Positions 42,791 through 51,661 of a DNA stretch of 64,000 nt are shown piece by piece. How positions within the stretch are numbered: position 1 is the first letter of the stretch; each line of letters opens with the position of its first letter. Under the pieces are notes generated by a model. It searched no databases. It was given only the letters and a program-made list of their open reading frames with translations, and had not been told where the DNA came from. The translations under genes and the position numbers were made by a program. The stretch comes from CAZFZT01 sp964523675 (GTDB taxonomy: Bacteria; Planctomycetota; Phycisphaerae; Phycisphaerales; SM1A02), in the NCBI GenBank assembly GCA_964523675.1, contig CAZFZT010000001.1, positions 1 through 64,000 of the forward strand. Direction: 5' to 3'.

Positions 42791-43515
42791 ATCGCAACGG
42801 CGAGTCGATCGCTTGCGATGGAGATTGCCCCATCGTTGATATCGATGCCGATGTACCGCCGGGCCAGGTGCGCCGCTGCGACGAGCGTGGTGCCGCTGCC
42901 GCAGAAGGGATCGAGCACGAGTCCGCCGGGCGGGCAGCAGGCGCTGATGAGCAGTTCGAGCAGTGCAACTGGCTTCTGTGTTGGGTAGCCGCAACGCTCG
43001 CTTGCCATGTTATTGAGCGACGGAACATCGATGACGTCCGTCGCCTTCTTCATCATGCCCTTCATGCGTGCGCTTTGGGCGGGAACCATTGGCGGCTTGA
43101 ACCAGTAGTCATCGGTCTTCGAGTAGAACAGGATGTCGTCATGCTTGCGCGCGAATCGACGTGGCGATGAACCGCCCAGGCCGTAGCGCCAGATGAGGTG
43201 GTTCACGAACTGTTCCGGGCCGAAGATCTCATCAAGCATTCGGCGAAGGTGATGGCAAGTGCGCCAATCGCAATGCAGGAGAATCGAGCCGGTGGGGGAG
43301 AGTACGCGATGAACCTGGCGAAGACGCGGCTCCATCATGTGGAGGTGTCCCTCCACGCCGTCCCATGAATCGGCATACGATCCGTTGCGGCCGGCCATGG
43401 TCCGCCCCGTATTGAAGGGCGGATCAAGATAGGCAAGATCAACGCATTGGTCGGGCACGCGCGATAGCGCATCAAGACAATCGCTGCACATGATCTGGTC
43501 GAGAAGTTGCTGCAC
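42748..43515 (-). CDS. Orphan beta-class DNA methyltransferase (N4-cytosine or N6-adenine)
   Basis: 255 aa. Motif IV DPPF at 31-34 comes before the SAM-binding motif I (DPFCGSGTT near 202-210). That order defines the beta class, to which CcrM belongs. In between, the region with WRYGLGGSSPRRF and HDDILFYSK is conserved in the family. No restriction enzyme or specificity subunit is adjacent, so it is an orphan and may act in regulation. The last 13 residues come from the adjacent repeat. ATG 43515 is clear. Confidence 0.92.
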   Translation of the reverse strand: MQQLLDQIMCSDCLDALSRVPDQCVDLAYLDPPFNTGRTMAGRNGSYADSWDGVEGHLHMMEPRLRQVHRVLSPTGSILLHCDWRTCHHLRRMLDEIFGPEQFVNHLIWRYGLGGSSPRRFARKHDDILFYSKTDDYWFKPPMVPAQSARMKGMMKKATDVIDVPSLNNMASERCGYPTQKPVALLELLISACCPPGGLVLDPFCGSGTTLVAAAHLARRYIGIDINDGAISIASDRLAVAMELGVRSQELGVRS

Positions 43516-43539
43516 GATGGTGATGCGCTCGATGGGTGA

Positions 43540-44637
43540 TTAGGATGCGAACTCGCGCAGGATGCGTCGTTGCGCGTTGCTCATAGGAAGGTCGTCAATC
43601 TCATAGCGTTCTCTCCAAACGCCTGCGCGATTCGCTCTGGCCAGTGAAGCAGAATAGATGTGAAACGTGATGCGGCGGTGCGTGGTCTGGTAGTCGAAGC
43701 GGCCGCCATTCGAGAGCGAGTTTGCGTTGATCTTCATGCGCCGCGCCAGTTGCGCGATCGTCAGAGGTTCGCAACTCTCGATTGTCGGCACCTGCCACAT
43801 CCCAGCCCAGAGGCCCGTGCGCGGCCTCTGTTCAAGAAGTAGTCGCGCAGGCGATGTGCGGCAGCGGATGATGATGGCGTGGTGGTGAACCTGGTACTGT
43901 GCGGCCGGCAATTTGGCCGGCGGAATGATGCCTTGCTCCCCGCGCGCCTTTGCAATGCAGTGCCGGGCAACGGGGCAACGGGTGCAGTCCGGCGCACGGG
44001 GCGTACACACGGTCGCGCCGAGTTCCATGAGCGCTTCGTTCAATACCGCCGGATTGGTTGCGGCCTTCACCATCTCTTGAGCCCTGGACCATGACCAGGT
44101 TGAACCCTCGCGGCCATTCGCGGCGTGGTGAACAGCATCAAGACGTGTGAGGACGCGATGGACGTTGCCATCCACGATCGGCTCCGCACGACCGAAGACA
44201 ATTGATGCAATCGCACCGGCTGTGTATCTGCCGACCCCCGGCAGGGTCATGAGATCGGCAGCGTCTTGTGGAACTCTGCCGCCGAATTTCTCCACGATGA
44301 TCTGGGCAGCCCGATGGAGATGCCGTGCCCGCCGGTAGTATCCCAGCCCCTGCCACATGAGAAGAACCTGTTGCTCATCGGCGTGAGCGAGCGCAGCAGG
44401 CGTTGGGAACGCAGCCATGAAAGCGGTGAATCGATCAATCACCCGCGCCACCTGGGTTTGCTGAAGCATCGCCTCTGCCACGAGCGCAGCCCAGGCGCAT
44501 CGCTTGCCCCGCCGCGTGCGCCTCCACGGCAAATCACGCTGGTGCACGGTGAACCACGCGATGAGTTTCTCGGCAATGGCGCGATCGCGCGATGTACGTC
44601 GTGATCTGGTCGATGTGCTGCTTGCAGCGCGTTTCAC
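43540..44637 (-). CDS. mutY: Adenine DNA glycosylase MutY
   Basis: 365 aa. Removes adenine opposite 8-oxoguanine. The catalytic Glu55 is in AEAMLQQTQV, the helix-hairpin-helix LPGVGRYTAGAI at about 132-143, the catalytic Asp156 in VDGNVHRV, and the 4Fe-4S ligands Cys 211, 218, 221 and 227 (C-x6-C-x2-C-x5-C). A C-terminal MutT-like domain of about 130 residues recognises the oxidised base. GTG 44637 abuts the stop of the upstream Nfu-type gene, so the two are likely translated together. Confidence 0.95.
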   Translation of the reverse strand: MKRAASSTSTRSRRTSRDRAIAEKLIAWFTVHQRDLPWRRTRRGKRCAWAALVAEAMLQQTQVARVIDRFTAFMAAFPTPAALAHADEQQVLLMWQGLGYYRRARHLHRAAQIIVEKFGGRVPQDAADLMTLPGVGRYTAGAIASIVFGRAEPIVDGNVHRVLTRLDAVHHAANGREGSTWSWSRAQEMVKAATNPAVLNEALMELGATVCTPRAPDCTRCPVARHCIAKARGEQGIIPPAKLPAAQYQVHHHAIIIRCRTSPARLLLEQRPRTGLWAGMWQVPTIESCEPLTIAQLARRMKINANSLSNGGRFDYQTTHRRITFHIYSASLARANRAGVWRERYEIDDLPMSNAQRRILREFAS

Positions 44638-44904
44638 TCACTCCGCCTCCGCGAGAACGGCGGCAATCGCCGGCTTGACTCTGCTCCAGTCCGCGTCGGG
44701 AGACTTATTGACCGTGACCCAATCGCCGTTGAACAGTACAGTTGTCGCGCCGGCCCGCTCGAAAAGAGCCCGCGCGATGGGATCGTCCTCAGCCATCTGG
44801 GCATTGAGAAAACTACGCGGCACCTCGCTGATCGGCCGATTGAGCCAACACTTCACTGCGTTGGGGTTCGGCGTTGTCTCGAATTCGACGATGGTGAACG
44901 GCAT
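44638..44904 (-). CDS. Nfu N-terminal-domain protein
   Basis: 88 aa. Matches the Nfu_N (NifU-like scaffold, N-terminal) domain: IVEFETTPNPNAVKCWLN, the FNGDWVTVNKSPDADW stretch and a helical end. The iron-sulfur-binding NifU C-terminal domain with CxxC is absent, so it is a stand-alone N-domain. Its stop abuts the mutY start, which is an interesting pairing because MutY carries a 4Fe-4S cluster. A direct link is only an inference. The start is ATG 44904. Confidence 0.85.
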   Translation of the reverse strand: MPFTIVEFETTPNPNAVKCWLNRPISEVPRSFLNAQMAEDDPIARALFERAGATTVLFNGDWVTVNKSPDADWSRVKPAIAAVLAEAE

Positions 44905-45011
44905 GACAGATGATATGGTGAGACGATGAGGCGGTGGCTGGTCTCGATCAACATCAATGCGGTTCATGTGCCACAGCATCACGTCCGTCGCATCACACTT
45001 ATCATTCAGCC

Positions 45012-46082
45012 GTGTCCGCACCCTCCGAACATTTCCTGCCGCGCCTCATGGCGGGGATGCCGCGCGCTGCGACGACGTGGTTGTGCCGATGCTTCAATGA
45101 GCATCCGGATACTGCGTCGTTTGGTGAGACGTTGTATTGGGGTCGTGGATACGTGGAGCCGCGCGGCGAAGGCGGCCGGTACACACCCGAGCAGGTCGAC
45201 GCGGTGTTGGCCCGCCTCAAGGGCGGCGAGTGCATTACATCGGTCATAGGGGCACGTGCCGGTTCGCTTCGCAACATCACGCGCGACACTTTGCCGGGGG
45301 TTCTCGATCGCATGCGTGAGGAACTGCCAGAGCGGCCGACGGCGGGTGAGTTGTTCGTCGGCGTGTGTCGAGCGATCGGCCGCGCGGAAGGCAAATCGAT
45401 CGTGGTCGAGAAGACGCCGCACCACATCAACTGGCTCGATCGCATCATGCAGCAGATGCCGGGCGTCAAGATCGTTGTGCTGCTGCGCGAGCCGTACTCG
45501 TTCATGCTTTCATACAAACATCAGGGCGACCGCAAGCGTGAGCACGTTCGCCGGCACTTTGCGCTGCGGTATCACCCGCTGGCCTGCGCTCTTGTTTGGC
45601 GGGCTTGCATGAAGGCGGCGGAGGCGGCGGAGGCCCGTTATCCCGCGCAGTTTCTGGTCGTGCAGAATGACGACATCCGTAAGAATCCGGGGTCGGTGCT
45701 CGATCGTGTGCAGGAGTTCTATGACTTGCCGACGCATGTACCGGGATGTCAGATTGCAGAGAAGGTCAAGCCGGAGAACACGAGCTTTCCATCGCAGGAA
45801 GGACACGACGCAGCCCGGCCGGAGTTGTGCGCTGAGGATGTCTTTTGGATGAACCTGATCGGCGGGCGCACGATGGCGCGGTCCGGTTACATCAAGCGAA
45901 GCGTTCCGCGTGAACCGATACGGATCGCATGGTCAATCGCTCGACTGCCCGTGTGGGCTATTCGGAACTTCTTCAGTCTGCGGCGGCGCGTCGGCGGATC
46001 GATCGTCGCCTACCTCTGGCGATGGGTGGCGACGCCTCGCAGGGGTGTGCCGGTTCATGAAGAAGCGAACGCTCAAGGTTGA
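45012..46082 (+). CDS. Sulfotransferase-family protein
   Basis: About 356 aa. The PAPS 5'-phosphate-binding loop is MAGMPRAATTWL near residue 13, and the 3'-phosphate region includes the later KIVVLLREPYSFMLSYKHQ. KTPHHINWLDRI sits between them, as in bacterial sulfotransferases that modify glycans or lipids. The start is uncertain: GTG 45012 fits the usual short leader, while ATG 45048 and GTG 44934 are possible. It overlaps the next gene's upstream in-frame TTG and faces a membrane glycosyltransferase, which suggests surface-glycan sulfation. Confidence 0.85.
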   Translation: MSAPSEHFLPRLMAGMPRAATTWLCRCFNEHPDTASFGETLYWGRGYVEPRGEGGRYTPEQVDAVLARLKGGECITSVIGARAGSLRNITRDTLPGVLDRMREELPERPTAGELFVGVCRAIGRAEGKSIVVEKTPHHINWLDRIMQQMPGVKIVVLLREPYSFMLSYKHQGDRKREHVRRHFALRYHPLACALVWRACMKAAEAAEARYPAQFLVVQNDDIRKNPGSVLDRVQEFYDLPTHVPGCQIAEKVKPENTSFPSQEGHDAARPELCAEDVFWMNLIGGRTMARSGYIKRSVPREPIRIAWSIARLPVWAIRNFFSLRRRVGGSIVAYLWRWVATPRRGVPVHEEANAQG

Positions 46083-46096
46083 ATGATTTGCCGGTG

Positions 46097-47440
46097 ATGA
46101 TGACGCACGACGCACGAAACAGTTCAATCGATCGGTCGAGCATGGCTCTACCATGGTTTGCACTTGCGATGCTGATAGTCATCGTTGCGGGGCTTGCGCT
46201 GCGCTACGGCACGAACATTCTCGATTACCCCGATGTGCGCGATGAACTGCTGATGAAGCGGCCGATCGACGGCATCGTCCAGAGTGGCTGGAATGTTGAC
46301 ACAGCGATCAACTACCAGGAAGTCAAGGGGCCGGCGTTCTTCTGGCCTTACGCGGCCGGGGCACAGATGATCGGTAATGAGATGAATGATCTGCGGCTCA
46401 TCTCGATGTTGTTTTTCATCGGCGGCGCGATTCCGCTGCTGCTTATTGCGATGCGGTGCGGCGCGCGGAGTTGGATGCTGGCGTTGATCGCACTGCTCTA
46501 TGTGCTTCTGCCATACAACGCGTGGGTCGCGCAGATGCTGATGAGCGAACCGTCGTTCAATTTTTTCGGCCTGTGGATGATGTGGGCGTTCGTATGGGGA
46601 CTTACGAGCGAGTCGGTCGTGGTCCGCCGATGCGCGCTGGCGCTCTTTACGCTACTGCTTTCAACTCTGCTGCATCATCGCCCGCAGGGGATAGCGCTGG
46701 CTGGAGCGGCTGCACTCGTTGCCTTTGAGCGCGACGGGCTGCGCTCCTGGCCGTGGATTGCGGCTTGCATGATTGCGGGGCTGAGCCGTCTGCCGCTCTG
46801 GCTTCATTGGGGTGGCTTGGTGACGAGCGATTATCAGGGGCTCTTTGCCTTCGGTTTTCGACTCGATCCCATGACGTATCTGCTCGCCGCGGCGCTGCCG
46901 TTTACGGCGGCGTTCCTTTGGCCGGTGTTCAGCGAGCTGCGATATCGCAGCTGGAGGTGGTGGATGATCGGAGGGGGAGTCGCAGGGACGCTCTTTGGCT
47001 TCCTTTTCCCTCCCGACCTCTTTGCACGAGTTGAGTATCAACTTCTCAGCATGGAAGCAGCGGCAACACAGCCCATCTACATGGGCGTGATCGCGACAGG
47101 TGTCAAGTTGATGTTGCCCGGCGGCAAGGTGCAGCTTTTGATCATTGCCGCTCTAACAGGAACGGGCGTTATGTCGCTCATCGCCATGCTGGCGGTGACG
47201 TGGTCGCGCAGTGCGCTGCTAGGCGAGGGGGCGGTGTGCCGGCTGGGTTTCTGGATGCTGGCTGCGGGTTTGCCGCTTTACACCATCACGGCCGGTCCGG
47301 TTTATGACCGTTACCTCGCGGTGTGGGTCGTGCTGCTTCCGATCATCTGGGCGCGGACGCTGCCGCGCGGCGCGGTTCTGGCGCAACTTGCACTGATGAG
47401 CGCCATGTTCGTCTACTTTGTGTTCGAGAACCTGATGTAA
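46097..47440 (+). CDS. Membrane glycosyltransferase, GT-C (ArnT/PMT-like)
   Basis: About 447 aa with ten or more hydrophobic segments. The first outward loop has DYPDVRDE, the Asp-Glu motif typical of polyprenyl-phosphate-sugar-dependent GT-C enzymes, and NYQEVKGPAFFW matches the KGP(A/P) motif of ArnT-like mannosyl- and arabinosyltransferases. It would use a lipid-linked sugar donor on the periplasmic face. The acceptor is unknown. The start could be TTG 46079 or ATG 46097; the double ATG at 46097-46102 is preferred. It is directly coupled to the sulfotransferase gene. Confidence 0.8.
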   Translation: MMTHDARNSSIDRSSMALPWFALAMLIVIVAGLALRYGTNILDYPDVRDELLMKRPIDGIVQSGWNVDTAINYQEVKGPAFFWPYAAGAQMIGNEMNDLRLISMLFFIGGAIPLLLIAMRCGARSWMLALIALLYVLLPYNAWVAQMLMSEPSFNFFGLWMMWAFVWGLTSESVVVRRCALALFTLLLSTLLHHRPQGIALAGAAALVAFERDGLRSWPWIAACMIAGLSRLPLWLHWGGLVTSDYQGLFAFGFRLDPMTYLLAAALPFTAAFLWPVFSELRYRSWRWWMIGGGVAGTLFGFLFPPDLFARVEYQLLSMEAAATQPIYMGVIATGVKLMLPGGKVQLLIIAALTGTGVMSLIAMLAVTWSRSALLGEGAVCRLGFWMLAAGLPLYTITAGPVYDRYLAVWVVLLPIIWARTLPRGAVLAQLALMSAMFVYFVFENLM

Positions 47441-47445
47441 ACCGG

Positions 47446-47835
47446 TCACCCTGCCGAGCCGGGGTCGAAGGGCTTTGAGCGCACTTCCGTTGATGCGCAG
47501 TTCATCGACGCTGCGCTGGATGTGGCGTCCTTCGGTTCCGTCTCGATGCGCACCTCAAACGTCACAGGACCGATCGTGAGCCGGTCTGCATGGTTCAGGA
47601 CGGCTTCGCGAACACGACTCCCATTGTGGAATGTTCCGCTATGCCGCGGACCAGCGTCGAGGTCGGCGAGGCGTGGAACTCCGCGCTCGACGACGATCTC
47701 GCAGTGGCGCTCAGAGACGGATGGGACGGCGATGCGGACATTGCAGCGCGTCTCCCGGCCGATCGTGATCCGGTCGTTCACAGGGAACGGCCGCTCCTGC
47801 CCATTCGCAGATCTCATGACGAGCCAGATACCCAT
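47446..47835 (-). CDS. Stand-alone FHA-domain protein
   Basis: 129 aa. A forkhead-associated domain binds phospho-threonine: ITIGRETRCNVRIAVPSVSERHCEIV carries the GR and SxxH core, and GTFHNGSRV replaces the usual NG loop with HNG. No catalytic or membrane domain. It may read products of Ser/Thr kinases such as those at 6957 and 9382, but that link is an inference. ATG 47835 is used; upstream in-frame GTG and other codons are possible. Convergent with the GT-C gene, 5 nt between stops. Confidence 0.85.
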   Translation of the reverse strand: MGIWLVMRSANGQERPFPVNDRITIGRETRCNVRIAVPSVSERHCEIVVERGVPRLADLDAGPRHSGTFHNGSRVREAVLNHADRLTIGPVTFEVRIETEPKDATSSAASMNCASTEVRSKPFDPGSAG

Positions 47836-47894
47836 GAGAATCACCTTTGACGCATGCTGCCCTGGCTATGATCTGCATTCATTCATCAGTCCCG

Positions 47895-49190
47895 ATGGGC
47901 CCGGCGGCCCAATACTCCGGGAACCTTCACGTGCCTTGCCAGAGTCGCATCCAGATTACCACACCTAGGGCTGGCTTCCAACAAGGAAACCGCCCGATAA
48001 CTGCGCGGGAGCTCTTCAAAGGGCCTTTGGAGGCCCCTGCGGGCGGTGGAGGCGCTCCGGCGGTCAAGCTGGGGTGGTATCTGCACGTGCCGTTTTGCTT
48101 CCACAAATGTCATTACTGCGACTTCTACAGCATCGTGGATTCCCGGGACCGGCAAGCATCGTTTACGGGCAGACTGATCGAGGAGATTGAGGCGTTCTCC
48201 ACTTTCCATCCCCAAATCGTCCCCCACCCCAGCACCATTTTTGTCGGAGGCGGCACCCCGACGCTGCTTAGAATCGACCTGTGGGAACGGCTGCTGGCGG
48301 CTCTCGCGCCTTGGGCGGGAGAGGGAATCGAATTCACCGTGGAAGCCAACCCCGAGACCGTCACGCCTGAGCTGGCGAAGACGCTCGCGGCTGGCGGCGT
48401 CAATCGGGTGTCGATCGGCGCGCAGTCGTTCAATCCGATACACCTCAAGACGCTTGAACGCTGGCATGATCCCGCCAACGTCGGCCGGGCCGTTGAGTGG
48501 TTCCGCGGAGCTGGCATCGCTCGAGTCAATCTTGATCTCATCTTCGGCATCCCCGGCCAAACGCTCGATGACTGGTGGGCTGACCTTGATGCGGCTCTTG
48601 CACTCGCGCCTGCGCATCTCAGCTGCTATGGCTTGATGTATGAGCCGAATACCGCGCTGACTGCTCGGATGCGTGCCGGGTCCGTGCAGCCAATCGACGA
48701 TGATGTGGAAGCAGCAATGTATGAACTGACGATTGATGCACTTGCGGCCCACGGTTATGAACATTATGAAATCAGCGCGTGGGCGAAACCAGGTGAGCAG
48801 TGCAATCACAACCTGCTGTACTGGACGAACGCGAATTGGTGGCCGTTTGGCCCCAGTGCTTCAGGCCATTGGAATGGAACGCGCTGGAAGAATGTGGCTC
48901 GCCTTGGAGAGTACATCGAGTCACGCGATCTGCCGCCGATCACGGAGGTTGAGCAGGTCGATGCGGATGTACGAGTGGGGGAGGAGTTGATGCTGTCGCT
49001 GCGCTTGATCAAGGGAATCGAGCGCGAGCGGTATCAACATCTGCTTGCACAAGGCAGGCGTGGTGAAGCGCGCGACATCGCGGTTCGCCAGGCAATTGAT
49101 CGCGGCCACCTTGTATGGGCGAATGACTGCTTGCGGCTCACGCGGGACGGCTTGATGCTTGCCGATGAGGTCATCAGCGAGCTGCTATGA
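47895..49190 (+). CDS. hemW: Radical-SAM HemW-type protein (CPO-like)
   Basis: About 431 aa. HemW inserts heme into respiratory proteins; it resembles oxygen-independent coproporphyrinogen oxidase. Cluster cysteines are in HVPFCFHKCHYCDFYS, followed by FVGGGTPTLL, NPETVTPELAKTL, NRVSIGAQSF and DLIFGIPGQTLDDW. HemW, not true HemN, is suggested by CxxxCxxC followed directly by F. The N-terminus is poorly defined: about 60 residues precede the core if ATG 47895 is right, longer than normal, so a GTG further in is possible. Confidence 0.88.
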   Translation: MGPAAQYSGNLHVPCQSRIQITTPRAGFQQGNRPITARELFKGPLEAPAGGGGAPAVKLGWYLHVPFCFHKCHYCDFYSIVDSRDRQASFTGRLIEEIEAFSTFHPQIVPHPSTIFVGGGTPTLLRIDLWERLLAALAPWAGEGIEFTVEANPETVTPELAKTLAAGGVNRVSIGAQSFNPIHLKTLERWHDPANVGRAVEWFRGAGIARVNLDLIFGIPGQTLDDWWADLDAALALAPAHLSCYGLMYEPNTALTARMRAGSVQPIDDDVEAAMYELTIDALAAHGYEHYEISAWAKPGEQCNHNLLYWTNANWWPFGPSASGHWNGTRWKNVARLGEYIESRDLPPITEVEQVDADVRVGEELMLSLRLIKGIERERYQHLLAQGRRGEARDIAVRQAIDRGHLVWANDCLRLTRDGLMLADEVISELL

Positions 49191-49237
49191 CAGTCCAGCG
49201 TCGAGCGGCATCACGGCGGAGCGATTCAGGCCGACGA

Positions 49238-49690
49238 CTACAACTCGATTGATGGCGTGCCGGTTTCACCGGCGGCGGCTCCCACCGCCTGTCGTGCTTG
49301 CTGCTCTGCAACAAGTTGCGATATCTGCACGAAGCGGGATCGCAACTCCGCGAGCAGTTGCTTGATTTCTTCCGCCTCATCCTTCTCCAGATTGCCCTTG
49401 GTCTTCTCTTCAAGCACCGCCAGCAGATCAATGCTGAACCTCGCGCCTTCGAGATCGACGACGGCCCGACCGGTCTTGGGGTCGGCATAGGCGCCTAGAC
49501 CCATGATGGCCTGCGAAGCCAGAACGCTCACCAGAGTGCGAAAGTTCGCTTCGGGTAGGCCGTGTTCGCCGGCAGCGGTCTGCTGAGCGGCTTTCTGCTG
49601 CTCCTGAGCCGCCAACCGCTCCTTCTCGGCCTGTGCCTGGGCCTTCCAGTCGCTGTCGATGTGAAGTTTTGGCGTTTCATCCTGTGTCAT
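49238..49690 (-). CDS. DUF1844-domain protein
   Basis: 150 aa. The N-terminal coiled, Gln/Glu/Ala-rich region (about 10-45, KAQAQAEKERLAAQEQQKAA) is followed by a DUF1844 domain: FRTLVSVLASQAIMGLGAYA, RFSIDLLAVLEEKTKGNL and EEIKQLLAELRSRFV. Function unknown; family members are common in Planctomycetes and Acidobacteria. ATG 49690 is clear. It diverges from the parvulin-like lipoprotein gene, 204 nt apart. Confidence 0.85.
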   Translation of the reverse strand: MTQDETPKLHIDSDWKAQAQAEKERLAAQEQQKAAQQTAAGEHGLPEANFRTLVSVLASQAIMGLGAYADPKTGRAVVDLEGARFSIDLLAVLEEKTKGNLEKDEAEEIKQLLAELRSRFVQISQLVAEQQARQAVGAAAGETGTPSIEL

Positions 49691-49835
49691 GGTCTTCCTT
49701 TGCAGCTGTGGCGCCGAATTTGACGAAGCAGCAATCTGCCCATTGTGTTCTCATTCAGCGTGAGCGCCGGTTCTTCGACGAAGCACATCGAGCATAAGCC
49801 CTCAACCGGCCGCCTCCGAGTATAGCGCCGCGATG

Positions 49836-49844
49836 TGGTACAAT
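49836..49844 (+). promoter_or_regulatory. Candidate extended -10 promoter for the parvulin-like gene
   Basis: TGGTACAAT (49836-49844) is a TGn extended -10 with TACAAT. No clear -35 17 nt upstream. The predicted start is about 45 nt before ATG 49895. Confidence 0.45.
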
Positions 49845-49894
49845 CCGCAGCGCCCCTGCTTGGTTTTTCAGTTGAAAATGCACCGCGAACTGTG

Positions 49895-51190
49895 ATGACC
49901 GCACCAGCCCCTTCAGTGAACGCCGCAGCCGTGTCGGTCTGCACTTTCTTCTTTGCGACGATGATGGTCGGCTGCGCGGTATATGAGACCGTCCTGCCGA
50001 ACAATGCGACGAGGCGGATCGCTCTCGCAGAGTTTGCGCAGGTGAACGTTGACGCTGAAACGACGAACGAGCATTCAATCGCTGGCGTTAAGCAAGGCAG
50101 TGATTCTTCGCCGAATGCGATTGTTTCGGAGCCCGTCGAGAGCGAACAGTCGGAATCGTCGGAGGCGGTGTCAGGCGCGCCTCAGGACCGCTCACGTCTA
50201 GCGGCGCTTGAGCCAGGGCAGGTGTACATCGTCGATAGTCTGGTCGGGCAGATTAACGGCAGGCCGGTCTACGCTGATCAGTTCTTTGGGCCACTTGAGA
50301 ACCAGCTCATTGAAGAGCGCCGGCGCTTGAGTGATATCGCCTTTCGCGACCGAGCTTGGGAAATCATCGTGACGCATCTGCGTACGCTCATTGAAGATGA
50401 GCTCTTTCTCGCTGAAGCGCAGGCGTCGCTCAAGCCGGAAGAGAGGCAAGGTCTCTTTGCCTTTATGCGCTACATGCGTGAACGCACCATCGCGATGGGT
50501 GGCGGCACCCTCTCGGGGGCACAGCAGCGACTGGAAGAGATGGGCGAGGTGACGACGATCGATCAATACGTTCGCGGTCGGCTTGATGAGGAGCTGATAC
50601 GGCGACTGCTTCATGAAAAGATCATGCCGCGCGTGATTGTGTCATGGAAAGATGTCGAGCGCGAGTACCGTCGCCGCGAACTCGAATTCAATCCTCCACC
50701 CACTATTCACCTCTCACGAATCCGCGTCTCCAACGATGACCAGGAGATGATCGGGCGCGTCAAGTCGATGCTTGAGGCGGACGAGCCGTTCTCGCAGATT
50801 GCTCAAAGCATCGGCCAAGGCGACGGCACATGGCAGTCGTTCACCGTTGGTCCGGAGGGCTTCCACGACATTGCCATCAGTGATGCAATCAAGCCGTACC
50901 TGCAGGGGTTGAAGGTCGGCGACACGACGGAACCGATTGTCCTCGCAAGTACGACAATGTGGCTTCACCTTGCACAGTTCGAGCAGACCCGGCGCGATTT
51001 ATACGATCTGGAAGTACAGCGAACGCTGCTCAGGCACCTGCACAATCTGCGATTTCATACTGAACAGACGCGCTACATGGAGTCTCTACTTGAGGACCGC
51101 GTTACCAGCGATCTTACGGTGATGGCACGGCGTCTGCTCGAAGTCGCGCTTCAGCGCTACGGCGGCCCAATGGCGGAGCAAACCGAGTGA
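49895..51190 (+). CDS. Parvulin/SurA-like lipoprotein
   Basis: 431 aa. The signal peptide ends in lipobox MMVGC. A Ser/Glu-rich linker precedes a SurA-like N-terminal helical domain (about 100-240, GQINGRPVYADQFF then LEDELFLAEAQ-like helices) and a parvulin-like PpiC core (about 255-380, TIHLSRIRVSNDDQE, with GDGTWQSFTVGPEGF). The likely role is an outer-membrane-protein chaperone or prolyl isomerase in the periplasm. Parvulin active-site residues could not be checked fully. It overlaps yraN by 4 nt. Confidence 0.75.
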   Translation: MTAPAPSVNAAAVSVCTFFFATMMVGCAVYETVLPNNATRRIALAEFAQVNVDAETTNEHSIAGVKQGSDSSPNAIVSEPVESEQSESSEAVSGAPQDRSRLAALEPGQVYIVDSLVGQINGRPVYADQFFGPLENQLIEERRRLSDIAFRDRAWEIIVTHLRTLIEDELFLAEAQASLKPEERQGLFAFMRYMRERTIAMGGGTLSGAQQRLEEMGEVTTIDQYVRGRLDEELIRRLLHEKIMPRVIVSWKDVEREYRRRELEFNPPPTIHLSRIRVSNDDQEMIGRVKSMLEADEPFSQIAQSIGQGDGTWQSFTVGPEGFHDIAISDAIKPYLQGLKVGDTTEPIVLASTTMWLHLAQFEQTRRDLYDLEVQRTLLRHLHNLRFHTEQTRYMESLLEDRVTSDLTVMARRLLEVALQRYGGPMAEQTE

Positions 51191-51597
51191 GGTGGATGCG
51201 GGGCATTGCGGATCTGCTGGGGCGAGGGGGCAATCTGCCGCTTGGAGCGCGGGGTGAACGGGAGGCGGAGCGATGGCTGCGCACGCGCGGCTACCGCATT
51301 CTTGCACGTAATCTGCAATCCGTCAGCGATGAAATTGATCTGCTTGCGCTTGATCCGGATGGTGAGACGCTTGTCGTTGTCGAAGTCAAGACGCGCGGCG
51401 ACACTGCTCATGGATTGCCTGAAGAGCAGGTAGGTTTCAGGAAGCAGAAGCGGTTGGCGCGGATTGCATCTCGCCTACAACAGACGAGGCGCTATCGTGG
51501 AAAACCCCTTCGCTTCGATGTAGTGGCGATCATCTGGCCGGATGGCGAAGAGGCGAAAGTGAAGCACATTCCTTCCGCGTTTGAATCGCCGATTTGA
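51187..51597 (+). CDS. YraN-type (UPF0102) putative endonuclease
   Basis: 136 aa. The UPF0102 core is clear: GAGEREAERWL-like start (GARGEREAERWLRTRGYRIL), ARNLQSVSDEIDLLALD and VVVEVKTRG, the last carrying the restriction-endonuclease-like ExK. Function is uncertain; some members are linked to Holliday-junction handling. The start is GTG 51187, which overlaps the previous stop (GTGA). ATG 51196 is possible. Confidence 0.88.
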   Translation: MRWMRGIADLLGRGGNLPLGARGEREAERWLRTRGYRILARNLQSVSDEIDLLALDPDGETLVVVEVKTRGDTAHGLPEEQVGFRKQKRLARIASRLQQTRRYRGKPLRFDVVAIIWPDGEEAKVKHIPSAFESPI

Positions 51598-51661
51598 GAG
51601 ATGGGCCTGACGGGGAACGCTCCGCTGCGCGTTGCGGCCAAACGGGGAACATGGAGCCCAT

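Noticed and set aside
42748..43515. Restriction-modification system
   Set aside because: Neighbours are kdsC and mutY; no endonuclease gene was seen, so only an orphan methyltransferase is called.
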